From NCBI RefSeq assembly GCF_021732705.1, contig NZ_JAKFUM010000011.1:248001-312000 (forward strand): a stretch of DNA of 64,000 nucleotides. The letters are read 5' to 3'. Positions 50,801 to 60,837 of the stretch are shown piece after piece (the stretch's first letter is position 1; every line of letters starts with the position of its first letter). Below the pieces are notes generated by a model. That model was given only the letters and a program-made list of their open reading frames with translations, was not told the DNA's origin and searched no databases. This DNA comes from Nevskia sp. (GTDB taxonomy: Bacteria; Pseudomonadota; Gammaproteobacteria; Nevskiales; Nevskiaceae). The translations under genes and the position numbers were made by a program.

Positions 50801-51745
50801 GCCGCCGCGTGGAGCGATCTGGCCCTGATGCTGGACCTGCGCGATGGCGGCAGCCGTTACGGCGAAGTCGGCTTCGTCCACACCTGGTTCCACAGCCACT
50901 GGCAGCGGCCGCTGCGCGACAGCCTGCGCATCAGCCTCGACGCCGCCGAGCGCGCACTGGCGACCGGCAACCTGCTGTACGCCTGCTTCAACCTCGCCGG
51001 CCACGTGATCTACCAGCAAGCGGCCGGCGTGCATCTGGAGACCGTGATCGACACCGCGCGCCGGCACCTGGACCGCAACGGCGGCCGGGTCAAGAACTCG
51101 GCCTTCCACCTGATTCACGAGATGCAGGTGGCCAAGGCACTGGCCGGGCAGACGGCGGACCTGTGCAGCTTCGGCGACGACGAGCACGACGAGGCGCGCG
51201 AGCTGGCGTCGATCCTCGACACGACGCTGAGCAACCAGATCGGCTATTTCCTCGTGTCCAAGCTCAAGGTCCACGCGCTGGCTGGCCGCTGGACGGACGC
51301 GCTGGCCTGGGCCGAGCGCGCCGAAGCCGCGCGGCAGGCCTATGGCGGCCAGACCGCGGAATTCGAGCTGGTGCAGTACGCCGCGCTCGCCGGTGCCGGG
51401 CAGGCACTGGCGTCGGGTGCGCCTGTGGACGCGCGCGCCACCGCCTTCGCCGACCAGATGCGCGCGTGGGCGGCGCTGTGTCCGCCGAACTTCGCGCACA
51501 AGGCACGGCTGCTCGATGGTGCACTGGCGCTGGCCGCCGGTGAGCACCCGCGAGCGGAAGCCCTGCTGATCGAAGCCGCCGATGCCGCCGCCAGCGCTGG
51601 TTACGCGCAGGACCACGCGCTGGCGCTGGAATGGGCTGCGCGTGCCGCGGCACCGGCGGCGGCACCGGCGTTGCGCGAGCGCGCAGCGGACGCCTGGCAG
51701 GCCTGGGGCGCGCGGGCCATGGCGCGGCGACTGCGCAGCGCCTGA
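47852..51745 (+). CDS. Soluble-adenylyl-cyclase-like protein (class III cyclase pair, ATPase, TPR-like)
   Basis: A 1297-aa cytosolic protein with the order of mammalian soluble adenylyl cyclase. The first cyclase domain (about residues 34-200) keeps both metal-binding acids, Asp40 (LWCDIAKYS) and Asp90 (FFGDGVLVIF). The second (about 250-410) has VDDKGVGFQLVFGLPP, including Lys300, and the transition-state pair Asn370/Arg374 (GDAVNLASR). An AAA/STAND-type ATPase follows, with Walker A VVGESGMGKSVV near residue 460 and a LLLVIEDAQWADD Walker B. The last 500 residues are helical repeats. It probably makes cAMP in response to an internal signal. A cNMP-binding protein lies 5 kb downstream. Confidence 0.88.
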   Translation: MSNLSASLVPEMLRRGWQHRPTPDDAHASFGSHGAVLWCDIAKYSPLAKALVAQGSTGVERLSRLLQRHFDRVTGIVHRHGGDCSEFFGDGVLVIFAAASEQGLADASRQALACAAAIIAECRDELEPGLRLSLHLHLTAGALQLLDFGGVGGERLHAVAGDALAQLAQITRDQSPNRIIVSPELAALVDRPVIVDRLPHGGLVFEGPLSPGTAVPLPDAAPPPPGLEAFLAPPVRHGIAIGELRWAAELRHVIAVCVQLPGVDQAAADFPPRIHELSRLVQQVCRRHEGVLRCLAVDDKGVGFQLVFGLPPLSHNDDALRALRSARELHAEFALRGVASSIGIAAGDAFIGVLGNDLRRHYAVIGDAVNLASRLSHLKDAPVLCDEASVRDCADRARFTALPRVTVKGWSEPLPIWSPDHEAEVRAPVTLVGRADVLDTVNAALARARNGKSATCVVVGESGMGKSVVIGAARRSAIDQGLHVLVGECARIEQNTPFQALRGIYTSLLGLDTLADNSARRAHLEAVWGAAHGDRLCLLNAVIPLDFNDSPWAAGLLPSERVASIRSLLAELLQAAAREHPLLLVIEDAQWADDESLLLLERLGRRLAGAAILISTRPPTLALNDLIDSGATLIELRPLTADECGTLIVTQLGAVSVAPDVVASLHERAAGNPFFAAELARYLFDSGDLERSADGEVRRAPREAGRPASLPTTVRATITNRIDNMAPSARLTLKVESVSGHRGPLAAVEQVHPLHIDSRTLAEHVQSQQRMGLVDMITVDAGPGFEFRHDITREVVYDLVLPEMRRMLHADLARWYESTRGDDLAGCYPVLASHWAAAGHPERAARYLEREAVRVFSNGHAQQALTTGLAALALLGVELPNDPAEVGAAIGAGMGEIQSLIGNRTPADHADLPAMTDADAARAVATLLTVAPLAFQSNRIDLYALASITAMQRTLRHGNGADAAQVYSLYSVVHGALTGDRAGAAAWSDLALMLDLRDGGSRYGEVGFVHTWFHSHWQRPLRDSLRISLDAAERALATGNLLYACFNLAGHVIYQQAAGVHLETVIDTARRHLDRNGGRVKNSAFHLIHEMQVAKALAGQTADLCSFGDDEHDEARELASILDTTLSNQIGYFLVSKLKVHALAGRWTDALAWAERAEAARQAYGGQTAEFELVQYAALAGAGQALASGAPVDARATAFADQMRAWAALCPPNFAHKARLLDGALALAAGEHPRAEALLIEAADAAASAGYAQDHALALEWAARAAAPAAAPALRERAADAWQAWGARAMARRLRSA

Positions 51746-51767
51746 TTCGAACCGCCTTTCGGAAACG

Positions 51768-51795
51768 CGTCATTCCCGGGTTCGCGGGAATGACG
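51768..51795. repeat. REP-like palindrome between convergent genes
   Basis: CGTCATTCCCG (51768-51778) and CGGGAATGACG (51785-51795) form an 11-bp stem with loop GGTTCG. GTCATTCCCG...CGGGAATGAC palindromes are frequent intergenic repeats in many proteobacteria and often act as weak terminators. Confidence 0.7.
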
Positions 51796-51829
51796 GCTCG
51801 GCAGACCCGCGCTGTCAGGTGCCGCGGCT

Positions 51830-52834
51830 TCAGTCCCGCGCCAGCAGCAGCGCGTGCGCGTGCATGTCCGGCCCGAGCGCGAACAGCACCAGCCGGTCCT
51901 TCGCGATGCCTTCGTTCAGCTCGGCCCACGCGAGGTTCACCGGAATGTTCGCCGCCGTCATGTTCGCGAACAGCGCCAGCGTGCCGAGGTACTGCGCCGG
52001 CTGGATCGCGGCCTGCCATGCGTTGGTCAGCACGCTCGATGCCTGATGGCTGATCAGGCTGATGTCGGCACCCGCGAGATGGTTGCGCTTCAGCAGTTCG
52101 AACACCGCGCCGACGGAGGCATCGACTCCGAAGCTGCCGAACGCCTTGGCGCCGTCGGGCGTGATCACGAACGTCGGCGGCGTGTCGAGGCTGCTGTAGC
52201 CCTCGACCGGCAGCGCCAGCGTGACCGGCTGCCCGGCCATGATCATCGAACCGTAGTGCTCGGTCGCCATCAGCACCTGCTGGTCGACGATGCGCCAGCC
52301 GCGCCGGCCGGAACCGACCACGGCCGCCGCCGCGCCATCGGCGGCGCTGATCGCCTGTGGTGTGTGGTAGTCGACATGCCGCGTCCAGTTGGTGCCGACC
52401 GCCACCAGCACGTTCGTCGCGCGCTCCGCCCGGATCATCGCGTCGGCCAGCAGCAGGCCGGCGTTGAAGTTCGAGAAGTCGTTGGCCAGCGGCAGCACCC
52501 AGCAGGTCGCCGACAGGCCGAGCTCGCGATGCAGCTGGCTCAGGGCATTCGGCGGGTCGAACGCGCTGACCGAGCCGATGCCGAGCAGCAGGTCGACATC
52601 GCCGGCCGCAAGCGTCGCCGCCGCCAGCGCCGACCTGGCGGCCGGCACCATGATCGTCATCAGGTCCTCACCCGGCGCCAGCACCCGGCGCTGCTCGTAG
52701 CCGGCGAACAGGTGCTTGCCCGGCGGGTCGTTGGCGTGCAGCCACGCGAAGATCGGATCGTCGTTGCCGCGGATCGTCTTCGGCACGCAGTAGCCGGTGC
52801 CGAGGATGCGCGGCTCGGTTCTGGCCTCATGCAT
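51830..52834 (-). CDS. FabH-like (KAS III family) thiolase-fold protein lacking the usual catalytic Cys
   Basis: A 334-aa protein. It has the KAS III layout: ILGTGYCVPKT at the start, a central NVLVAVGTNW strand and a C-terminal catalytic half with His263 (LISHQASSVL) and Asn291 (FANMTAANIPVNL). At the nucleophile position, where FabH has AACAGF, this protein reads NDFSNF, with Phe120 in place of Cys; Cys111 aligns with a different position. It may be a non-elongating partner subunit, a decarboxylase or an acyl-binding protein rather than a normal ketosynthase. It overlaps the amine oxidase gene by eight bases and is the last gene of the operon. Confidence 0.75.
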   Translation of the reverse strand: MHEARTEPRILGTGYCVPKTIRGNDDPIFAWLHANDPPGKHLFAGYEQRRVLAPGEDLMTIMVPAARSALAAATLAAGDVDLLLGIGSVSAFDPPNALSQLHRELGLSATCWVLPLANDFSNFNAGLLLADAMIRAERATNVLVAVGTNWTRHVDYHTPQAISAADGAAAAVVGSGRRGWRIVDQQVLMATEHYGSMIMAGQPVTLALPVEGYSSLDTPPTFVITPDGAKAFGSFGVDASVGAVFELLKRNHLAGADISLISHQASSVLTNAWQAAIQPAQYLGTLALFANMTAANIPVNLAWAELNEGIAKDRLVLFALGPDMHAHALLLARD

Positions 52835-54536
52835 TCGGCGTCACCCAGGTGGGCGCCGGCAGCTGCAGACGCTGCTGCAGCACGATCTCGGCCGTCTGCA
52901 GCGCCCCTTCGACCCAGGTCTGATTGGTCGAATACGCCTCGCCGCAGACGTAGGCCGGGAAGTCGGCCACCGGCTGCGTCATCGTCTGCAGCACCTGCTC
53001 GGAGCGATAGCCGGGGTTCCAGAAATGCACCGCGCCGCCGTACGGATCATCGGCCCAGTCCATGTACGCCGCGTCGATCGGGGCCGGCGCGTGCAGCACG
53101 CCGTGCATCTGCTGAAGCTGGCGATGCATCTCGGCCACCATCACGTCCGGCGCCTTGTGCGTGCGCCAGTTGCGCCGGTACGGATGCTCGTTGCGCACGG
53201 ACTTGTGCGCCGGGCCGAACGCGTTCGCGGTCTGGCCGTGCGCGTGGTCGCGGGCGCCGCGGAAGTGCGCGGGACGGCCCTCGTCCAGCGACGGTGGCCG
53301 CTGCCGCAGCCCGGCCCAGAACGAGACGCTGGTGGCATCGTTGTAGGCCATGATCGCGGCGTGGCCGGATTCGGGATCGACCTTGCTGGTCGGCTCCGAG
53401 CCCCAGTAGTAGCACTGGCGCAGCGGCAGGTCGGTCAGCGAACGGCCCTGGCTGACGCCGACCGCCTGCCACCAGGCGTTCGGATAGACCACGAACAGCT
53501 TGAACAGCGGCACGCCTTCGACCGAGTCGAGCAGCGACTGCACGGCCGGCGCCCGCGCCGGATCGAGCACCGGACCTTCCGGCCGCAGCAGGCGCAGCGC
53601 GCGCTTCGGCATCGCCAGCACGATCGCCCGCGCCTTCAGGCTCGGCCGACCATCGTGATGACGGATCTCGACGCCGGTGCTGCCATCGGCAAAGGTCACG
53701 GCATCGAAGCCGGCCACCCAGGTCTCGGTCGCGACGCGGCCACCCACCGCCTTGAAGCGCCGTTCGAGCTGCCACGGCAGGCTTTCGTAGCCGTCATCGA
53801 GCAGCGAGTACTTCACCGTCGGCGTGAAGTCGAAGTATTCGGCGAGCAGGTCCGCCGCGTTGGCGTTGGAGCCGAGGCAGTCGTAGCCGATGGTCTTGAT
53901 CGCCAGCTCGTGCGCTTCCGGGCTCAGCACGCGCGCCAGCAGGTTCCAGAAGCCCCAGCGATGCAGCGGCTGGCCGTCGATGCGGGCGGTGTGCAGGAAG
54001 CTGCGCAGCGCGTCGCCGCTCAAGGTCGAGATGCCGGGCAGCAACTGCTCGGCCGCCCAGCCGATCAGGGTCGGCGCCGGGTTGCTCGCGTCCAGCGCCT
54101 GCTGCTCGGCCCAGCGCAGGCGATACGGCAGCTTTGCGGCATCGCCGAGATCGCGGTTGCGCAGCCGGTGATCGCGCAGGTACGCGAGGTTCGCGGCCGT
54201 GTCGACGATCTGCGGATGGCGCGCCATCTTCAGCTCGTTCTCGATCAGGCTGCGCGCCAGCGTCTGGCTCGACACGTAGCGCATGCCGCCGAGCTCGCAG
54301 GTGACCTTCGGCATCGTCGGCGGCCGGGCCGACAGCAGTCGGCCACCGATCCGCGCGCTGCCTTCGATGACGGTGACGCTGAGCGTGCGGCCGCCTCGGG
54401 TCCACTTCGACAGGATCGGCGATGACGCCGGATCGGCCGTCATCAGGCGCCAGCCGGTGTAGAGGCCGGAGACGCCGCCGCCGACGATGGCGACATCGAC
54501 ATCGGGTTGCAGATCAGTGCTGGTCTTGCGGGTCAT
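52827..54536 (-). CDS. FAD-dependent amine oxidase
   Basis: A 569-aa flavoprotein. It opens with the FAD-binding dinucleotide fold VAIVGGGVSGLYTGWRL and the following IEGSARIGGRLLSA, then CELGGMRY, all typical of flavin amine oxidases. A second FAD contact lies at the end (VCGEAYSTNQTWVEGALQTA). The middle is a variable substrate domain. Relatives of this size include L-amino acid and L-tryptophan oxidases such as VioA, which release imino or keto acids. The ATG at 54536 has a GAGGAA ribosome site. It lies 30 bases after the ThDP enzyme gene, so the two likely work in sequence. Confidence 0.85.
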   Translation of the reverse strand: MTRKTSTDLQPDVDVAIVGGGVSGLYTGWRLMTADPASSPILSKWTRGGRTLSVTVIEGSARIGGRLLSARPPTMPKVTCELGGMRYVSSQTLARSLIENELKMARHPQIVDTAANLAYLRDHRLRNRDLGDAAKLPYRLRWAEQQALDASNPAPTLIGWAAEQLLPGISTLSGDALRSFLHTARIDGQPLHRWGFWNLLARVLSPEAHELAIKTIGYDCLGSNANAADLLAEYFDFTPTVKYSLLDDGYESLPWQLERRFKAVGGRVATETWVAGFDAVTFADGSTGVEIRHHDGRPSLKARAIVLAMPKRALRLLRPEGPVLDPARAPAVQSLLDSVEGVPLFKLFVVYPNAWWQAVGVSQGRSLTDLPLRQCYYWGSEPTSKVDPESGHAAIMAYNDATSVSFWAGLRQRPPSLDEGRPAHFRGARDHAHGQTANAFGPAHKSVRNEHPYRRNWRTHKAPDVMVAEMHRQLQQMHGVLHAPAPIDAAYMDWADDPYGGAVHFWNPGYRSEQVLQTMTQPVADFPAYVCGEAYSTNQTWVEGALQTAEIVLQQRLQLPAPTWVTPNA

Positions 54537-54567
54537 GCGCGGGTTCCTCGGCGAGCGTGATGGCGCG

Positions 54568-56385
54568 TCAGGCATGCGGCGGCAGATAGGCCGGGTTGTA
54601 GTACGGCGGCACCTGCTTGCGATCGATGCGGGCCACGATCACCTGCGGCCGGCCCTTCGCCGCCGCCTTCAGCACCGCGGGCATCACGGCCGCCAGATCG
54701 TCCGGCGAATCGATGCCATGGGCGTCGGCGCCGAGGCCTTCGGCGAACTTGACCAGATCGGGCTTGCCGAGCCCGTACAGGCCGTCGTAGACCTTCGGGT
54801 CCGTCGGATCGGGATGCAGGATGCTCATGCCCTGCGTGACCATGTGCAGGTCGTCGTCGTTGAGAACGACCCAGATCGCGCCGAGCCGGTAGGCCTGCGC
54901 GGTGGAGACTTCGGCACCGTGCATCAGGAAGGCGCCATCCCCGACCACCGCGAGACAGACCCGCTCCGGTGCCGCGAACTTGGCGCCGATGACCGCGCCG
55001 ACGCCGAAGCCCATCGGCCCCATCGCCAGCGAGGGATGAATCTGCCGCGGCGGGTCGATCACGAAGTAGTGCGAGGCCCAGCCGACGCAGTTGCCGGAGT
55101 CGAGCATCACGATGGCATCGTCCGGCAGCGCGTCCTGCAGCACGCGGATCAGCGCCGGCGGCTTGATCGGCCGGGCCTTGCCCTTGTAGTCGTTCGGCGC
55201 CACGAACGGCGAGAAGCGGCGCTTGATGCCGGCGAGGAAGTCGCGCCGGGCTTCGATGTCCGCCGCGCTCCAGGTGCACGCGGCGGCGGCCGCCGGCAAC
55301 GCGTCGAACAGTGCGCCGGCCTCGCCGACGACGCCGAGCGCCAGCGGCAGGCCGCGGCCGAGCGCGCGGCTGTCGACATCGACCTGCACGATCGGACCTT
55401 GCGGTTCGATCATCGGCAGCCAGTTGTGCGTGGCCAGCCCACCGAGCGCCGAGCCGATGATCAGCAGCGCGTCGTAGGGTTCGGCGTTCGGATCGGCCAG
55501 CGTCGGCTTCATCCAGTATTGCGGCCACTGGCAGCTGGCGAAGCCGTAGACCCGCAAGGACAGCGGATGCGATTCCGGGAAGATTCCCTTGCCGTCGGCA
55601 GTCGTGATCACCGGAATCTGGTACTGCTCGACGAAGGCCAGCAGCCTGGCCAGCCCGCCGGCCGCGAGCGCCTTGCGGCAGCCGTTGCCGAGGAAGACCA
55701 GCGGCCGTTTCGCCCGACTGAGGATTTCGGCGATGCGCTGGACGTCGCTGGCGGCAATGCCGCCGGGGCCGCAGCGGTAGCGGGTCGTCGCCTTGGCCAG
55801 ACCCGCGGCCGGCAGGGTTTCGAGCGACACGTTGTCCGGCAGGCTCAGGTGGGTCGAGCGCCCGGGCGTGCCGAGCGCGATGCGCAGCGCCTGCTCGATC
55901 AGTTCCTGGGCATTGCTGCCGGTGCTGATCATCGCGCTGAAATCGGTGCTGGCCGCGTACAGGCGATTGACGTCGAGCCTGAAGTCCGTGCCCTCCTGCA
56001 GATAACCCTTGCCGAAGAACTGCTGGGCCACTTCGCCGGTGATGGTCAGCAGCGGCGAGCCGTCGTTGTCGGCATTCATCGTGCCGGTCAGGGCATTGGT
56101 GGCGCCGGGACCGGTGGTGACCATGACCACGCCGAGCCCGCCGCTGATCCGGGCGTAGCCGTCGGCCGCGTAGGCGGCGCCGGTCTCGTGCCGGCAGATG
56201 ACGTAGCGAACCTCGTCCCGCGCATTCTTGAAATTGACCAGCAGGTTCTGCAGCCCGCCGCCGGGGATGCCGAAGACGTGTCGCGCGCCTTCGAGCTTCA
56301 GGTAATGGAGGATGGTGTCGGCGACCGTGACATCGACCGGTGCCGGCGGCGTCACCAGCGCGGCGGGAGAGGGAGATGGGGACAT
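54568..56385 (-). CDS. Thiamine-diphosphate-dependent enzyme (acetolactate synthase/benzoylformate decarboxylase family)
   Basis: A 605-aa enzyme. It has the full ThDP family order: N-terminal PYR domain with the activating Glu in CRHETGAAYAADGYAR, a central domain, and the PP domain with VVGDGAFLMHGAEVSTAQAY, then VVLNDDDLH (GDG...N metal/ThDP motif). ThDP enzymes of this group decarboxylate or join 2-oxo acids. The start at 56385 has AGGAG ten bases upstream. It is the first gene of a reverse operon with an amine oxidase and a FabH-like protein. This suggests an amino-acid-derived keto or acyloin product rather than valine biosynthesis. Confidence 0.85.
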   Translation of the reverse strand: MSPSPSPAALVTPPAPVDVTVADTILHYLKLEGARHVFGIPGGGLQNLLVNFKNARDEVRYVICRHETGAAYAADGYARISGGLGVVMVTTGPGATNALTGTMNADNDGSPLLTITGEVAQQFFGKGYLQEGTDFRLDVNRLYAASTDFSAMISTGSNAQELIEQALRIALGTPGRSTHLSLPDNVSLETLPAAGLAKATTRYRCGPGGIAASDVQRIAEILSRAKRPLVFLGNGCRKALAAGGLARLLAFVEQYQIPVITTADGKGIFPESHPLSLRVYGFASCQWPQYWMKPTLADPNAEPYDALLIIGSALGGLATHNWLPMIEPQGPIVQVDVDSRALGRGLPLALGVVGEAGALFDALPAAAAACTWSAADIEARRDFLAGIKRRFSPFVAPNDYKGKARPIKPPALIRVLQDALPDDAIVMLDSGNCVGWASHYFVIDPPRQIHPSLAMGPMGFGVGAVIGAKFAAPERVCLAVVGDGAFLMHGAEVSTAQAYRLGAIWVVLNDDDLHMVTQGMSILHPDPTDPKVYDGLYGLGKPDLVKFAEGLGADAHGIDSPDDLAAVMPAVLKAAAKGRPQVIVARIDRKQVPPYYNPAYLPPHA

Positions 56386-56610
56386 GTGCGGGTGGCTCCT
56401 GAGCCGAAATGCCGTCTGCAGCGGCATGCCCGAAGAATGGCCCCGAGCCCATCGCATGAACAGCCCTGCAGGCCGCCGCGGGCGCCCGGTGCGAGCGCTG
56501 TGTCGCAATTTGCACCGGCTTCGTGCCGAAAGCGGACCTTGCCTGCTAGCCTTCGCGCGAGCGCTGCCGAATCCGGTTCGGTGCGGCATGACACGCCAAG
56601 GAGCCCTGAC

Positions 56611-57462
56611 TTGAGCCACGACCTGCACCTGCTGCGCCGCGTGCCGCTGTTTTCGGAACTGACCGACGAGGATCTGCGCAGCATTGCCGATCGCATGACC
56701 CTGCGCCGCCTCGGCGCTGGCGAAACGCTGTTCGAGCGCGGCGATCCGGGTTCCGCCCTGTATGTCGTGCTGCGCGGCACGGTGCGCGTGCTGCTGCCGT
56801 CGGCCAAGCCGGGCAGGAAGCCGGTGGTGCTGGAACAGCTCGATGCCGGCGAATTCGTCGGCGAGATGGGACTGATCGACAGCGCGCCGCGCATGGCCAG
56901 CGTCGATTCCCCCGGCGGGGCAGACCTGCTCGAACTGACTCGCGAGAACTTCATGCTGCAGCTCGACGGCTCCCCGAGAGTCGGCATCGCGATGCTGGCG
57001 ATCATGTCGAAGCGCCTGCGGATCGCCGCCGAGCTGCTCGGCACCACGGCCTCGCGCGACATCAACAAGGAGGCGGATGCCGAACTGACTTGGTCGCAGC
57101 GGCTGGCGGATCGCGTTGCGGAGTGGAACGGCAGCTGGTCGTTCCTGCTCATCCTGATCATCGGCACGGCGATCTGGGCCGGCATCAACAGCATTCCGGC
57201 GCTGAAGTTCGACCCCTACCCGTTCCAGTTCTTCAACTTCTTCCTGGCGCTGCTGGTCGCGATCCAGGGGCCCCTGTTGATGATGAGCCAGAACCGGCAG
57301 ACCCGGAAGGAACGGCTGCACGCCGATGCCGACTACGAGGTCAACCTGAAGAACGAGACCGGTATCCACCGCATCCTGTTCGAGATTGCCGAACTGCGCG
57401 ATCAGCTCGACATGCTGCGCCGGGAGCAGGCCCGTTCGTCCAGCGAGACGTCCGGCGGCTGA
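56611..57462 (+). CDS. Cyclic-nucleotide-binding domain plus DUF1003 membrane protein
   Basis: A 283-aa protein. The best start is the TTG at 56611, seven bases after a strong AAGGAG. Residues 9-130 form a cNMP-binding domain (LFERGDPGSALYVVLRGTVR; GEFVGEMGLIDSAPRMASV, phosphate-binding cassette with Glu and Arg). Two membrane helices follow near residues 175-215 (FLLILIIGTAIWAGI; FFNFFLALLVAIQGPLLM), then the DUF1003 signature RLHADADYEVNLKNE and a short coiled coil. It probably responds to cAMP or a related nucleotide at the inner membrane. The nearby cyclase at 47852-51745 is a natural source. Confidence 0.85.
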   Translation: MSHDLHLLRRVPLFSELTDEDLRSIADRMTLRRLGAGETLFERGDPGSALYVVLRGTVRVLLPSAKPGRKPVVLEQLDAGEFVGEMGLIDSAPRMASVDSPGGADLLELTRENFMLQLDGSPRVGIAMLAIMSKRLRIAAELLGTTASRDINKEADAELTWSQRLADRVAEWNGSWSFLLILIIGTAIWAGINSIPALKFDPYPFQFFNFFLALLVAIQGPLLMMSQNRQTRKERLHADADYEVNLKNETGIHRILFEIAELRDQLDMLRREQARSSSETSGG

Positions 57463-57537
57463 TGCCTCCGGCGATGGTCGGGTCGGATCGACGGTGAACC
57501 CGGCACGCGCACCCGACGATGCACGTGCCGGTAAGTT

Positions 57538-59397
57538 TCAGCGACCGCCGAGCGACGGCGTGCAGAAGCAGATCGCGTAGATCCGCTTCGGGTCATCGAG
57601 ACGCTTCACGGCATCACCGAGCGCATCGGCCGGTGCGGCGAGCGCCTTGCCCCCGGGCAGCGCGGCCAGCAACTGCGACAGGTCGATCCGGCTCCTGCTG
57701 CCGAACAGATCGCCGACGAACTGCTTGAAGAAATCGCGATCCGGCTGCAGCTCGTTGATCCGGTAGCTGCCCGGTTCCAGCTGCGCGATCGTGGCCAGCG
57801 CGGCTTCGGCGTCACCGAAGCTGCCGAGTTCGTCGACCAGACCCAGTTCCTTGGCCGCCTTGCCGCTCCAGACCCGGCCGCGGGCAATCGAGTTGACCTG
57901 CTCGACCGGAATCTTGCGGCCCTTGGCCACCCCTTCGATGAAGTTGCGGTAGCCCTTCTCGATCTGCAGCTGGAACAGGGTCTTGATCTCCGCCCCCAGT
58001 GGCCGGTCGATGCGCAGCGCGCCGGCCAGCGGCGTGGTGCCGACGCCATCGGTGTGGACACCGATCTTGTTCAGCGGCTCGGCGAACGTCGGGATCATGC
58101 CGAAAATGCCGATCGAGCCGGTGATCGTCGTCGGCTCGGCAAAGATCTTGTTGGCGTCCATCGACACCCAGTAGCCGCCGCTCGCCGCGAGCGTCGACAT
58201 CGATGCGACCACCGGCTTGCCGTCGGCCTGCAGCGCCAGCACGCCGCGGCGAATCTTTTCGGACGCGAAGACGCTGCCGCCGGGCGAGTTCACGCGCAGC
58301 AGCACGGCCTTGACCTTGTCATCGCGCCGGGCCTTTTCGAGCAGCTCGCTGACGGTGTCGCCGCCGGCCGTGCCTTCGTCGCCTTCGCCATCGACGATCT
58401 CGCCCTGGACCACGACGACCGCGATCTGCTTCGACGCGAGTTGCGCCGCCTTCTCGGCCTTGACCGCCGCCAGATAGCTGCCGGTGTCGATCTGCCGGAA
58501 CGAGCCGTGGTCGCTGTCCTCGCCGACCTTCTCGATCATCCGCTTGCGAAACTCGGCCTGGGTTTCGACTCGGGTGACGAGCTTGGCGTCGAGCGCGTAG
58601 GCGGCGATGTCGCCCCGATGCTTTTCCAGCCCGGCCGACAGACCGGTGATGTAGCGGTCGGCGGCATCCGGCGTCAGCTTGCGCGCCTCGCCGACGTTCT
58701 TGCCGTATTCCTTCCACAGGTCGCCGAGCCAGGCCTGGTTGGCGGTACGCGCTTCCGGCGACATGTCGTTGCGCTCGTACGGCTCCACTGCCGACTTGAA
58801 CTCGCCGACGCGGAAGATGTTGACCTCGACCCCGAGCTTGTCGAGCGCGTCCTTGAAGTAGTTGGTGTAGACCGAGAAGCCTTCGAGCAGCACCGAGCCG
58901 AACGGGTCGAGCGAGATCTCGTCAGCCTGTGCCGCGAGGTAGTACTGCTTCTGGTCGAACGAGTCGCCGTAGGCGTAGACCGGCTTGCCGGCGGCCTTGA
59001 ACTTGCGCAGCGCGACGGCGATTTCCTCGAGCTGCGGCAGCCCGGCGCCTTCCATCTCGTCCGGCTTGACCACGAGGTACGGGATGCGCGGATCGGTGGT
59101 CGCGGCGTCGATCGCCTCGACCACTTCGCGCAGCGAGGTCTGCGTCGGCTTGGCATCGCTGAACTGACGCAGGAAGTGGCGACCGCGATCATCGACGACC
59201 TGATCGCTGAGTTCGCCGAACGGGATGACGGTCAGCGCCAGGTTGTCCTCGATCGTCGGTGCGGTGTTCTTCGAGCCCGCCCACAGGCTGACGCCGATCA
59301 CGACCAGCGTGATGACCACGAGGGCGCGCCAGCAGAAGACGATCAGGGTCCAGATCCAGCTGAACAGGCGCACGATCAGGGAGCGCGGTTCTTTCAT
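57538..59397 (-). CDS. sppA: Signal peptide peptidase SppA, 67K type
   Basis: A 619-aa inner-membrane serine protease of the long double-domain type. One N-terminal membrane anchor lies near residues 20-42 ([19 protein letters not shown]). The first domain carries the general-base Lys region ([17 protein letters not shown]). The second carries the nucleophile Ser in [15 protein letters not shown]. It degrades cleaved signal peptides. The ATG at 59397 is chosen for the anchor; its ribosome site is weak. Confidence 0.93.
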   Translation of the reverse strand: MKEPRSLIVRLFSWIWTLIVFCWRALVVITLVVIGVSLWAGSKNTAPTIEDNLALTVIPFGELSDQVVDDRGRHFLRQFSDAKPTQTSLREVVEAIDAATTDPRIPYLVVKPDEMEGAGLPQLEEIAVALRKFKAAGKPVYAYGDSFDQKQYYLAAQADEISLDPFGSVLLEGFSVYTNYFKDALDKLGVEVNIFRVGEFKSAVEPYERNDMSPEARTANQAWLGDLWKEYGKNVGEARKLTPDAADRYITGLSAGLEKHRGDIAAYALDAKLVTRVETQAEFRKRMIEKVGEDSDHGSFRQIDTGSYLAAVKAEKAAQLASKQIAVVVVQGEIVDGEGDEGTAGGDTVSELLEKARRDDKVKAVLLRVNSPGGSVFASEKIRRGVLALQADGKPVVASMSTLAASGGYWVSMDANKIFAEPTTITGSIGIFGMIPTFAEPLNKIGVHTDGVGTTPLAGALRIDRPLGAEIKTLFQLQIEKGYRNFIEGVAKGRKIPVEQVNSIARGRVWSGKAAKELGLVDELGSFGDAEAALATIAQLEPGSYRINELQPDRDFFKQFVGDLFGSRSRIDLSQLLAALPGGKALAAPADALGDAVKRLDDPKRIYAICFCTPSLGGR

Positions 59398-60751
<1,354 letters not shown>

Positions 60752-60782
60752 GGCCGTCCGCGTCGACGCGCGGAAGCCCCGA

Positions 60783-60809
60783 ACCCTCCCCGCACAGGAG
60801 GGTTTTTTT
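60783..60809 (+). terminator. Rho-independent terminator after trxB
   Basis: ACCCTCC (60783-60789) pairs with GGAGGGT (60797-60803) with a 7-base loop, followed by a run of seven T. Confidence 0.9.
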
Positions 60810-60837
60810 GTGGCCGCGGCGATGGCACTCTCGCCAC

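Noticed and set aside
48500-51616. 1038-codon reverse-strand open frame under the cyclase-like gene
   Set aside because: It is antisense to a gene with cyclase and ATPase motifs and has no domains of its own.
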